64,000 bases of DNA. Origin: Rhyacichthys aspro. Lineage: Eukaryota > Chordata > Actinopteri > Gobiiformes > Rhyacichthyidae. Under the pieces are notes generated by a model. The model saw nothing but the letters and a program-made list of their open reading frames with translations. It did not search any database and was not told the origin of the DNA. The translations under genes and the position numbers were made by a program. Within the stretch, counting starts at the first letter, position 1. The number at the start of each line of letters is the position of its first letter. This document shows, one piece after another, positions 1 through 11,945 of the stretch. The stretch lies in NCBI GenBank assembly GCA_036850595.1, contig CM072158.1:15763422-15827421 (forward strand), given 5' to 3'.

Positions 1-606
1 GGTTTACGTTTCCATCCAGCACCACCAATGGCGTTTTTCCTCCATAATGAATACCGGCCCATACCACCTCCTTGAGTGGTTTCCTGGATGCAGTCATCGC
101 GGAGGTTCTCACCGCGTAATCGCTGCACCCTTTGTCTTCCATCTATACGGTCGAGGATGTAACGGCTCTCATCCATAAAGACAACATGTCGCCAGTGCCC
201 AAGCTGTAATCTTCTGTGCTCCCTAGCCCAGCGAAGTCGAGCTACTCTGTGTTGAACAGTTAGGCATGGACACTTGGTCATTCGTCTTGCTCGGTAACCA
301 TGCTGAAGCAATCTTGACGTTGATTCCACGGTGTCTTCTCCACAAACGACGAAGGCGGCACGCTGGGCTTTTCCGATTTCTACGGCACAGATGAAGCAGT
401 TGCCGATCGTCTCGTCTGGTAGTTAGTTGTGGTCGTCCTGGAGATTTTCGTGGCCTCAAATGACCCTCCTCTCGATGATGTTTGAGGATTTTACAGACCA
501 CACTCTGCGATATTCCAAGAAAATCAGCAATGTTGGCTTGTTTGTGTCCGCTCTGTCGGAGTGCAAGCACTCTTTGGCGTATTGCCAGTTGTGTCGGACG
601 AGGCAT
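1..606 (-). pseudogene. Tc1-like transposase, frameshifted and truncated
   Basis: Translation from the ATG at 606 begins MPRPTQLAIRQRVLALRQSG and continues through a paired-like helix-turn-helix (IADFLGISQSVVCKILKHH) and an arginine-rich second DNA-binding segment with GRPQ, the usual Tc1 N-terminus. Near 320-340 the frame is lost, apparently by a small deletion. Homology resumes in another frame with HGYRARRMTKCP, then VVFMDESRY, which holds an aspartate of the DDE catalytic domain, and runs off the left edge. The window has only about the first two thirds of a normal 340-residue transposase. No function is expected. Confidence 0.85.
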
Positions 607-890
607 AGCCTTGGGAACTTCTGTGTCAAATTTGGTTGAAATTTATGAAATTCTGAAAAAGTGCACTTACTGCATACAGACTTTAAGCAGGAAAAGAACA
701 ACACAGCGAATGTCTTGCCTTTTATAGTGCCAAACAATTGTTAAGCATGAATTTGTTTCACCTGTGTAACTGGGACTCAGCATATAATCATTGCACCTGG
801 TCAAAGGTGATTACTGATTACTGTATAAATAGGAATAAAAACAGGAATGTGTCTGAAAACAAAATTATACCAACTTTATGGGCAACAGTG
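1..890 (-). mobile_element. Tc1/mariner-type DNA transposon, one end, cut by the window edge
   Basis: The stretch carries a broken Tc1-like transposase on the minus strand and finishes at a terminal inverted repeat whose outer bases, read inward on the minus strand, are CACTGTTGCCCATAAAG. This is followed by TA at 891-892, the target dinucleotide expected for Tc1/mariner. The other end lies outside the window, so length and TSD cannot be confirmed. The family (IS630-Tc1-mariner) moves by cut-and-paste using a DDE transposase. This copy is degraded and not expected to be autonomous. Confidence 0.85.
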
Positions 891-892
891 TA

Positions 893-2216
893 TTAACAAA
901 CTGTCCCTTATAATGTATTTGAAATTTAATAAAACTGACTGAAAGTAAGCTACTTTCTCCTTAAATCTGACCCAGATAACTTTAATCGTAAAAAAGAAAA
1001 GCTGGTTTGCAGACTTAACTGATTTTTTCTTCTGATCTTGACCTCCTCTAGAGGATTCAAAATCGATTTCCAGGTTGCAGCATCAATAAACGCAGAATAA
1101 AATGGCTCCAGACACTGACATATTTCCAATCACAGCAATTAAGCATTGATAAAAGCTAGCTCTGTTTAAGATAAAGGTTGCTGTTGGTCAACAGGATGTG
1201 ATTCCTGACCTATTTCGATTAGGCCCACCCTATAAACAAAGAAAGTGGCTGCTTAGGGCCCCGTGGTCTGTAGTGGGCCCCCAAACAGATCAAGCTTTGG
1301 TTGAATTGACTGACCCAACAACTTCACTGGAGACACTATTCATTAAACTCAATAATGCATTGTGAAGCAAGGGTTTTTCTTGCCAGCAGCAAAATATTTA
1401 AAAATTGACTATGCTGACTATGCAAGACAGATGAAAAAAAATAATAGGTCTGCACATGCAACACTGAAAATATTATCCTCTTTGTTCATCACTACAACTG
1501 AGACTGGGACTTGCTCAGTACAAACTCCATCAAAGGAATGCATTAAAAGATACAAGTTTTGATCTATTGGGATTAAATGGTTTAAGAGGCTTACTGAGGA
1601 ACAGATTGTTGCATACTAATCACACACCTGCAAAATTTCACATTGGCTAGGGATAAGTCAGATCTCAACGAGAAGCTTATGCGTATAGTTGTCTTAGTTG
1701 GCATCTTATATACATGTACATCCCTTGCAGTGCTTAATTTTGACTAAACTGGAGGTCTGGGAACACTGAGGGTATTTTAGGGAGTGTTTGACAGCACTGA
1801 GCAGAAAGAAAAAGTCCCACAACATAAATTGCAATGAAGGATGCATAATAGCTATCTTTTGTAACTAAACAATGCCCTTTATTGAGCAATGGGTTATATC
1901 TACATGCTGATTTTCATTCAAATTTGCAGCCCAACAGATATAATCTACATTTGTCATTCATTATTTAGTTGTTTTCAACTCCTCACACTTTATAATTTGC
2001 TGCTCTTTACTTGAATGTTCATCTAAGTAAATGTGAAATGCCGCTGCTTTTGTTGGGTGCGTCCTTTTGATGCTGCCGCTTGTGTCATGGTCTATATCAG
2101 TTTGTCTTGTTCACTGTAGATGCTATAACAGTGCATCATAAAAGCCAGTTCTATGCTACCCATTTATTGCCACACAGCACAAAAACTGCTAACCAGACAT
2201 TGACATTGAGCTAAAT
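893..2216. other. Non-coding, nothing recognised
   Basis: AT-rich sequence with no reading frame, splice pattern or repeat family that I can support. A 66-codon open frame at 1362-1562 has no recognisable motif and is within chance expectation. Confidence 0.5.
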
Positions 2217-2333
2217 TCATCAAGAGTATATTATGTGTCAGGAAGAGGGATGAAAATGACGGCGCATTCTTAAAAACACATTAGTGGTAGACTGTAATTC
2301 GAAGCTCAAGGTATAAACATTAATTCTGCAGAA
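2217..2333 (+). repeat. Dispersed repeat, inverted partner at 49,556-49,666
   Basis: About 110 bp here match the reverse complement of 49,561-49,666. By eye there are only two mismatches (GGCGCATTC versus GGCGTATTC, and CTGTAATTC versus CTGTGATTC). Similarity fades with indels past the ATTCTGC at the inner edge. I do not recognise the family. Confidence 0.8.
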
Positions 2334-5300
2334 CTGTACCGAGCTCATTTCATTTGAATATATAATCACCCAAACACTCTCAGCAGACCGTTAGAAAGCG
2401 CTTTAAATTATGCAGTCCCTTTGCAATTTCATCAACTTTCTTTTGTTCATTACTGCACCATCACTAACCCAAATGAAGGGGGCTGTAGAGCGGTCTCTGA
2501 GCTCTCAGCAGAAGATGAGGCTCTCTTTTATTGATGGATGGATGTCCTTGGGCGAAGAAACATAGGAAAACATGGCCTGCTTTGACCAACAGAAAAAAAA
2601 ACGTCAGCTCTAGAGACTCTGCACATTAGGACTGAAACAAAAAAATACAAATGGTTACCCCGTCTCATCACTGTCAAGAACTACATATAATGACTGTCAC
2701 ATGTCGACATCAATCAGCGTGTTCCTGTCAGCGGCGACCTATAAAGCAGGGCTGTAGCGTGCTTGTGAAATTATTTGGCTGTCAAAAGCATGAGGCATGA
2801 GTTCAGTGATGGTTGTGTAATTTTAATCAGACAAAGCGTTACAGGGCTGTAGCATAAGCCCGTTAAAGCCCTTTGAATCTCAGCGGAACAAGTTCAGTCG
2901 TGTGAGACGCATAGCAATAGCCTATGGAACTGGTATGTTCTGGTGTGTTTTATCATCAGTTGCACACATTTTGGTCATTATGGATGAATGTTTAAGATTT
3001 AGATGTGCCTCCTGGACACCTGGGAAGGCAGGACAATGAGGAAAGGAATTGGAGTTTCAGTCGGGGGGACAGTGATAGTGAAGTGTGGGTGTCAGCAAAA
3101 AGATAAACAGAAGAAGATGTAGGTAGTGGGGAAAAACATCCAATCATTTTGCTTGACTCTCCTATCAACAGCTTTACAGCATCACTACAGACACGTTGCG
3201 CCCACTGAAGCTGCCCTCCTCCGACGAATGAGAAGTTTACTCTGATGGCATCCATAGTTTTTTCCAGAGTAGTTCCTTGCATTTTAATGTGTGGCCCTAC
3301 TTTAGTCTGTTCAGTAATCCATTAAGTTCTGATGCCATTATCTGTTGTTGCAGGATGTAGTAATCTCCTGGATCACCACAAAAGCATCGCTTTCATTTCC
3401 AAAAATCCCATCTTTGTGAAGTTTGAGCCACCAACTTATAGGAAACAAGGACAGACTGCAATTAGACAAACTCAATGGCATTATGGTGTATCAAATTCAC
3501 CAACACTATGTCTACAGAGCAAGCGTTATTATGTATACCAAAGCCCTAATCATAAGATACTTTGAGCGGAGCCTCCAAGTATCTTATACACGTCCTTGTA
3601 GGATTAATACAGGGTTTGAAATAGTTTTATTACCCATTTTAATTGATTAAAAAGGTTGTTTTGATGTTGCTAATTCATATCCTCCTTTGCTAATCTTTCA
3701 TAGTTCCTAGTATCAGTGATAGTCTAAAGCGCCCACCTATGCATCACTCGTTATCAGTCTTTACAAATTTCCCTGATGAAAAGTAATAATGATATCAGGA
3801 TTTATAGAACAGTGAGTGAATTATTATCATTATTGAAGCATTCAAAGGGGCATCCATCCTGCACAGTTAAGCTACGCAATAAAAAAAACACTGCATCAGA
3901 CTAGGTCTCACATTACCATACTAATGGCCTGGTGGAACTGGTCCCTATGGTCATATTGTATCGTTTATTTGGTTTCATTTATGTTCATTACAACCCAGGG
4001 ATGGCGGGTATCAGTGATCTAGGTGGGCTAAGCCCCTACTGAGATAAAATATCTTATTTTGATTTGATTTTACTTGTATTATTTATTTCTTATCTGGGTA
4101 TTTCTATGTGTACATCATGTTTATAATATTGATAGCACTAATGTTTCAAAATCACCACAAAAAAGCACAAAGGGGCTTTTACAGCCCAAGCACAATGGGA
4201 CCTCAGCACTAATCATCTTCCTGATTTGGTGATTGATGGGTCTGAAGGCCCGCCCCCTTGTATTACCAGCTGTTGGGGCTACATTTATTCAGCCCAGAGG
4301 CTTGAAATTAGACAAATAAAAGAAACATACAGAATAACAATGGGGTTCACCGTACTTTTGAGAGACAGATGAGACTTACAGAAAGAGCAGGATATTATCA
4401 TATCATTTAAGTAGCCTTAGCATCATTTGTTGCATTTACAGGGAGATAGTCAGTGACTATTTCTTCTTCATTTGTTCCAGTCCCAATTCCATCTTTTGAT
4501 ATGTCTGATTGGGAAGAGGTCAGTTTGTAGCCCATTGTCTTCCTTTTTATTTCTTCTGTCCATTTTTTGGTTTTAATTTTCTGTGTATAAATGGTGATTG
4601 TAATGCACTTATACTTGTATAAATCTCCACCACCATCTCCAACCCTTCTGCGTTTGCTTTGGATGTAGCCATTCTACACGTAGCATAAAACATAAGAGGC
4701 TGATGACATTTGAATTGCAAAAACAACAACAACCTTTTGAACAACAAAAGGTCAAAAAAGTAAAGATTTGAACCGTTACTTGGGTCATACAATATTGCAG
4801 CAGTTTCACGTGTCCCTTTTTATCTACAGTCTATGGTTTGCATCACGGTTGTATCTGCTAGAATAAATAAAAATGTGCACTGTGGCATGTTGTCTATAAG
4901 CCCCAGATTCTTCATGAGGCTAAACTATTGACGTGGCAAATTACTTTTAAAAATACCAAAGGGCTGAACAGTCAGTTCTGCTCAAATAAAGGCATTTCAT
5001 TAATCAAAGTTAGAAAAGCGAGTGAGATGTTCATCAGTTTTGTTGCATAATTAGAACATAATATTTCACAGGGAAAGTGTGATATAGCTTTTTTCTTAAT
5101 AGGCTGGGACCGATAAGAGGCTCTGTGTGTTTCTAAGCTAATCTTTCTGTTTGAATTTACTGTCACGTACATACCACCGAGGGAAAAGCACAAAGACTGA
5201 AACATGGTGATGAAGCAGCCATGTATGAAATGCCATAAATTAAATATGAGCTGACGGAGAAAGGGTTGAAAAGTAGCTAAAGAACAATCCAATTTCCCAA

Positions 5301-5581
5301 ATACAATGTACTGTATGAATTAATATATTTCCTGAAACATGGATAAAGTGGAAAGGTATCTCACTTACATTCACAATATGGGTGTTTTTAATGTCCTTAG
5401 GCCTATGTCTAGGAGAGAATGTTATTTGAGATTACCAAGACTTAGTTTTTGTAGATACCTTTACAAATGAAGTCTTCTCAAAAAGCATTCCTTCACATTA
5501 GTTTGCTGTTACTAGCACCAAATCATAATAGATGCTGTAGAGCAAATTCTTCACATCGAGTACCATCCCAGAAAATAGTGA
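2334..5581. other. Non-coding, nothing recognised
   Basis: Only short chance reading frames on either strand, and no recognisable domains. No TE termini that I could pair. Confidence 0.45.

Positions 5582-5635
<54 letters not shown>
5582..5635. repeat. (TAG)n trinucleotide microsatellite
   Basis: Eighteen uninterrupted TAG units. It abuts the hAT-like end at 5636-5704. Confidence 0.95.
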
Positions 5636-5704
5636 ATTCTTAAGTACCACCAGAGAGAGCCCGTGTACCACCAGGGGTACCTGTACCACAGTTTGAGAAC
5701 CACT
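5636..5704 (-). mobile_element. hAT-like non-autonomous element, one end
   Basis: Read on the minus strand the segment starts CAGTGGTTCTCAAACTGTGG and continues with a GGTACACGGGCTCTC block. CAGNGGTTCTCAA is the terminal inverted repeat of many vertebrate hAT (Charlie-type) non-autonomous elements. The partner end is not visible, and the TAG microsatellite replaces it on the left. Family assignment is from memory of the TIR only. Confidence 0.6.
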
Positions 5705-8700
5705 GCTACAGAGCATACCAACCTTATAATTGAAGTGCCAAAATACAGCATGTGCTATCTACGGTGTAGTAATACAACAGATAAGGAAAGAATGCTAAAA
5801 AGCTAAGTCACATCACTTCCTGGGTACCCCAAAGTCAAAAAAATTTAAAGTTTTGGAAGTAAGTGGGTTGCAGCACATTTCTTTTCTGATTCTCTTTGTG
5901 TTGTGTTTTCATTTTCACTTAAATCGTTTTTTAAAAGGTTCTAAAAGGTTCATTAACCTAAACCTTCACCAGTTCTAGTCCAACCATTACAAACAAGCCT
6001 TTTACGTGGGACAAAGCAGGAAAAATGCAGGACACCTTACTGAGCTGTGTTATTTGACATATTATTAGGATATAGACAAATAGCAGGTATGTAGAATCTC
6101 TTAAGAATACTCTTTTCCTAGTCGTCAGCAAGTCCTTCTTGTCCTATTTTCTGTGTTTTGTTCAAAATAGAGAATTTCTGTTTAGTTGTTCATGGTTTTT
6201 TGTTGTGGGTGGAGCTGTTGTGGGCAGCAGCGCTGGAGCTGTCCATCAAACTGTGCATTCCACTTGAATAAAGCTGATGGATTGGCAGCCCTGTCCCGCC
6301 TCCTAAATCATCTACAGCCAATCAAAATGTGGGACATGGTGTAAATTTGTTTGCACAGTCCTGCACAAATCAAGACATGTGGTCTCCCTATCCCAGTCCC
6401 AACACCACCCTCATCCCAACAACTGCATAGACACCTTTTCTGCTTTTTTTTAAATTTAAAAATATAAACAATAAAACTGATTTGGCACAACAGAATAGAT
6501 AGGAGCTTACTTTAAACGTGTAGATCTGAGTGCAATTATTTAATTCTTAATTAAATAATAATTCTTAATTATTGTATGAATGCACTATTTATCTGTATTT
6601 AACTCAGCGTCCCTTTTCTTTTAATGTTTTTTTGCTCCTTTTCTCTAAACTGCAGTCGTCATTTACATGTAACATTACCTAGTAGTATGCTTGTTTATGC
6701 AATTTTTTCATGGCATTATTGCTCTTCATTACTTTGTATGTTTTGCATATACATGTATAATGTAAGACTTCACTGCCCCCATTGACTTTTACTCTAAATA
6801 TTTCTGACTTGGGTACCAATGTCGTTTCCTGGGAGACCCTTGCTTTAGGTTCTCTATTGCTTCTCTATATTTTTTTCATAGCCCTCAAGCCGTGCATTAT
6901 TGTACCTAATATGTTTATGGCTATAACAGTGACAGGTTTTCCCCAGGTCCCAAAACAATAAATATACAAAAATTAGATTTTTCTATGTGGAGTTATTTAA
7001 CATTCTGCACAAGATCAGCATAATGTAATTCTAAGCATCCACTGACCTGTAGGCTTTAGCTGGTATGCCTTAATGATATTCGGTTACTATGTGCCAAAAT
7101 TTTCTTGCAATTTTTTTAATACTATACTGGTCTATACTACAAGACATTTCAGCCTTTATTCAGTGTTAGTGACAGATAAGTGACATGTCCAGAGTGGATG
7201 AAAGCCGGATAAATCACACCTCAACGGAATAAATGCTACTTAAAGCTGAACTTGTCATGTCTTGCGAGTGCAATTCTCGATACTACCCTGAAGCCAGCCG
7301 AAATGCCAGGCGAGTTCCACATGCGGCAGGGTGACGGGGCAGAACATGCAGAGCAGTGACAGATGCCACCCACTCCGCTGAGCCAGATAAATGTGGTTAT
7401 ATTATTGATTTTTACAAAGGCTACACAAAGACTCAAGACTATTGTCAGTGTACTGCAGTTCAGAAACAAGCGACAAACAATGGTGCGCAGATATACAATA
7501 ACTACTAAAGCTATTTACTAGAATAAATGCAAACAAAAGGGTTAGAAGCTGACTACTACTTGATTTTAAAAGATCTCTTTATGGTTCACATTCTGAATTG
7601 TGATCAGTAGTCTTGTGGTGACATTGTGAAACTAATTGCTGACAAGTAATTACAAAGCACAAAGCTCGTCGGCATCAGCTGTCTAGCTTTCTACATTTTG
7701 GAATCGGAGTTCAGTGAGTTTGTTTGGTCACGTTGTTGTAGAGCGCACAACGGCCGAAGCTCATCACGTTTTGTGGGTGACCATTGCTAACTTGAAAAAT
7801 AGGCTTAAAATCGTACAGTCTGTGAGTGAAAGGGGATTAGTTTGACAGTTTAATTGAATAAAGCTTATTGTAACAGGAATCATCTGCAAAAAATGAGACC
7901 TTAAGACGTGATCTAGACTTTATAATTAAGGATTTTAACAGATGAGAATGATCAGCCCACAGCAGGATTGTAGGCAATTACAGCTCGCTTTCAGTAAAAA
8001 GGAGCAGTCTCATTGGTTGAGACTGATGTCAACAACAAAGGACCAAGGAAATAAACCAAGAAAATGGGTTATTCCGTTGCAAAATACGTCTTATTTTACA
8101 GTGAAACAGCTCAAAAAAGATAAAAACAGAAAAATTGACATCAAATTAAACATGGATAAATGTTGGCAATATTTCAACGCAACGTTTAATGAGGTAATTA
8201 CAGGATTACTACAGTCTATGGTAAACTCCAAAGATAAAAGTTTCAGGTAAGCTCTAAAGTCAGTATCCTATTAGGTGATTTAATAGTTTTTCCCCAAGTC
8301 AAAGTAGAAAAAGCCTCACTGCGCATGGGATGGTTTGAGAAAAATCCAAATTAATGGACTTAGAAGTGAACAAAGACAACCTCAGTTTCTTGTAAGTATT
8401 TCTTTCAGAAGTTCTTTAATGGAAAGTGTCACTTCTGCCATAAAAGAGATGTGCACAGCAGCACTTCTTTTGTTTGCTCGGAAATTTATGGTAAACATTT
8501 TCATGGTCTATTTGCCTTGCATTTCACTCTATTTACCTATTCAATGACAGAAAAATGCGATATATAGGAGCACTCAATTTAAAACTATTGTGAATAAAAT
8601 TACTGGTGGAATTGCAAGCTGGCACTTTCTGCACCTCATTTGTTACTCACAGTAAATACAAGAAACATTTCAGAATATCGGATTAAAACAAGACAAATTC

Positions 8701-9403
8701 ATCAGTGAAGCATATTTTTTTTAGATCTTGGAATTTGGTTGGTTTGACCTGATATGCACTGAGGCTAATGTGACTTTACCCTGCTCCCACTCCCACCCAT
8801 CTCCTGAGAGGAGGCCGTGTCACTGCTCTGTCAAAACAATCTGGAGGTAAAAGTCATTGTAGCAATTTTAAGTTTGAAGCTGAGAATAACCTGGAGCCGA
8901 CCCTTGAAACTTCAAAAAACAAGTCAGTGTTTATGTTGGGAAACAAGTCTGCAGCTATAAATATGAGAATGCTTTAAATCTTTCATAGTACTGTGTCCAT
9001 GGGGTCCCACGGTTATATTTTCACATACTGTTCCACAGTTTAATATAGGGTTTGTTGTTTACTGCAATATATAATACACCCTTGGATCCAGTGATATATC
9101 TATGTTACTGTAGAGAGGATAGGAAGCATGAATAAAAATAAAGAAAAGAAAATCGATAAATGAACACTTGCAGTGACTTACTTGGAAGGTATTTATTGCA
9201 TGTGACACACTGTATCCTATTGGAAACGTCCACACTAATGGATTTTCTTTTTTATCACTAAATTTTAGGCTGAGATTTGAGTTAAAATATTTGCACCCTC
9301 AAATTGTCCCTTTAGCAGTGAGACAGATTATAATTTAAATGATAAAAATTTGTAGTGATTTAAAAACTTCACAAATATAAATAAAAAAGATTTAACTCAT
9401 CTT
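5705..9403. other. Non-coding, nothing recognised
   Basis: No supported gene. The 102-codon open frame at 7942-8250 has no recognisable domain, no paralogue in the window and no flanking splice evidence. Confidence 0.45.
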
Positions 9404-9445
9404 TACAATACAATACAATACAATAATACAACACAATACAATAAT
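9404..9445. repeat. (CAATA)n-type imperfect microsatellite
   Basis: Repeated AATACAATACAATA units with interruptions. Confidence 0.85.
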
Positions 9446-10952
9446 ATAATAGGTGCAACCCAATTTCAAACAGAACTTTGAAGATAAGCTGTGGTGGTGT
9501 TGTTGCCCGACCCTAAACCGACAATCATGACAGCAAATAAAATAAAAATCTGAAAACACTGTTTAGAGTGGTGAGTATAGCAATGTTGTCTTTAATGTTC
9601 CAGTGTGTAGACTGGAATATGCCAAAAGAACAAAGGTGTGCGGCCAGGAAAACAAATAGATTAGATTTGTTAGACTTTTCTCACAGCTGATTGGTCCAGT
9701 TTGTGCTACTGATCTCTGAACTAGAATATTTTTGTTCTCATTAACACTTGCCTGAAAACCCTCCATATTATTGCCTGACAAGCCAGATGGTCTGCTCCAC
9801 AAAACATGGTGTGTTCCACAGTACCATCTGGAAGGGCTCCCGTTGAAAGTATTTGCAAAAGGGCTGGTACTTTAAATGATTATGTGGTCAGTGATTATAT
9901 TTATCAATTGTGAGTACCGCAGTATCCAATCAGAGCACCACCATGTTGTTTACATTAGTAATAGTAAAAATGGTCTCTACATCTTCAAAACCTAAAACAC
10001 TTCAGTGCTGCCACCTCAAATTGTAATGCCTGTGCATTCCCCAAAAGCTTACAATAAGGGACACTAAAAGCCCTGCAAAAGTTTTGTGTTCACAATGAAA
10101 ACCTGTTCGTATGGACACACTCTTTATGTCAGCTGCTGTGGCCTGTGCCCAGTGTTCTCCAGTCCAGTAATGGGCTCAGCAAAGTGAGCCATTAGAAGCC
10201 ACTGACAGAAAAAAATGACATATTTTACTTTACTGAGAGAAAGAAACACTCTGACCTCTCCACTGGTGGTTCAATCAGACTCTTCTAAAGAAACACAAAG
10301 GATGTGTGAGAGGTAAGTGTGATTAGAATGTCCTTTGTATGCCTATGTCACACAGAAGTGGAACATTTTTCTTGAAAGTACACTGCTTATATATACATAC
10401 ATAATATATAGGATAGGATACATAAATATATATTGATTTCCTCTAATCAGAGGTACGTCAGTGCCCTTCACTCTTGTGAGCCTTTGACGCTGTTAGGTAA
10501 TTAGTAATCAGCATGGTCAAACTGTAGTTTAATATTGATTTGCAGTACTGTGGTTGTATTCTGTAGGCAAACAATTGCTGAGCAGATTGGAAAAGATAAC
10601 AAGCACATAAATATTGTAGTTGAAGTGGATGGACGCCTATATGATTTTGATTTAAAAAAAATACAATTTCTTGTCGCTTAAACAGCTGTAAAAGCATTCA
10701 CCCATCAACATGCTGTTCGCTCTGCTGAAATAGCAAGGACAAAATGGCTTTTCAGACCTCTATGAAAAAGTTTTCTGTCCAACCTTTGGAAGTGAATAAT
10801 GTTTGAAGTGATTGGACTGGATCCCAGAGGATTACAGTTGTGAGGCAAACTGTGCTGAAAGACAGCAGCATCAAGATCAATGTGGCACTGTTTTGCATTT
10901 CAGTCAAAAAAGTTTTTCACAATACAGAACAAGTGGCATTTAATAACATATT

Positions 10953-10955
<3 letters not shown>
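9446..10955. other. Non-coding, nothing recognised
   Basis: No open frame with recognisable content and no clear repeat. Confidence 0.45.

Positions 10956-10990
<35 letters not shown>
10956..10990. repeat. (CA)n microsatellite
   Basis: About 17 CA units. The flank GTGTTTTCAGGACAT on the right resembles, in inverted orientation, the flank of the CA tract at 28,137-28,181, so both may come from one microsatellite-bearing dispersed repeat. Confidence 0.95.
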
Positions 10991-10993
<3 letters not shown>

Positions 10994-11600
10994 GTGTTTT
11001 CAGGACATATCAGCACCTATGACAATGACGTGAAAAATGGGAACATGCCTTTATAAAGGTCTTACAGGCCTAGGAGTCAGAGGGTTTTTCACTCACACTC
11101 CCAGGAATATGTCCATCTGTTGAAATTTGGTCTAGGGCATTATTTTGGTCAAACCTGATTTTAATGCTACTTGTCAGGACCTTGTCAGGTTTGTGTGACA
11201 TATGAGTGCCTCCGCATTACACACACATTTTTCATGTTTAGGTGAAATATGAAACCAATGACTACACACAATTTTTTCATGTATACATGACTTTTGAAGA
11301 CCAAGTAAGGATAGGGTCTGTATTTTCAACTTGGATTCTGTTAGATATGTTTGACATATTCATATAATATTCATGTGTACACAGTTAGGTTCACCAATCC
11401 TCTGAGACTGAGCTGTGTACACACTAAAACGTGGTCAGTCTACTTCTTAAGTCTGCAATGTACTAAATTTATGAATTTTGTTGTAAGTGTATATTTGAAT
11501 AAAACATGAAACACTTGATGCCTTTCTTACATTTCTGTATTGATAACAAATACAGTATGTTAACATAAAATGAAAAAAAAAAAACTTAAGGAACTTAATC
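10991..11600. other. Non-coding, downstream of the SET-recombinase gene
   Basis: No coding evidence. The 3' end of the minus-strand gene must lie near the right edge of this stretch. Confidence 0.4.
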
Positions 11601-11607
11601 CCTTTTC

Positions 11608-11613
11608 TTTAAT
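11608..11613 (-). terminator. Candidate polyadenylation signal (ATTAAA)
   Basis: ATTAAA on the minus strand lies about 120 nt after the stop codon of the SET-recombinase gene. It is the common variant of AATAAA. I saw no perfect AATAAA nearer. Weak evidence on its own. Confidence 0.35.
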
Positions 11614-11730
11614 CAGGAAGATGGATATAAACATTTGCTCATTACACTACATTTGGTAATAGGCAAAAAAACAAAGATCAAATGTTGAACAAATGTATTG
11701 ATCTTGAGCCACAGAACACTTTTTATAAAA

Positions 11731-11945
11731 CTATTTAGTCATATTTCTTTTTAAAGCTGTAATTCGATTGTGAACATAGTACTTGATGGCAGCCCACTCT
11801 CTGTTTTTCAAAGCCTCTGGCTCGGCCCGGAGGCAGGAATCACAGTCTTTTTTACCTGGGACTTGGCAGCTTGTGATGAAATGAAGCATGTGCCGTTCAA
11901 CAGCTTTCACCTCATCCTCACTCCACTTGCTTCTTGATTTCTTAG
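11731..11945 (-). CDS. Last coding exon: basic Myb/SANT-like C-terminal tail
   Basis: Acceptor ATGACAG then 215 nt to a TAG stop, entering in phase 1 (split codon G|CT). It encodes residues 1225-1295, starting AKKSRSKWSEDEVKAVERH, then a CQVPGKKDCDSCL segment and NREWAAIKYYVHNRITALKR. The spaced tryptophans and helical, basic character suggest a Myb/SANT-like DNA- or histone-binding fold, and three cysteines may add a metal site. I recognise this tail as a recurring C-terminus in teleost predicted proteins, without known function. The open frame runs upstream of the acceptor, but that part is intron-like (IS/F-rich) and was excluded. Confidence 0.8.
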
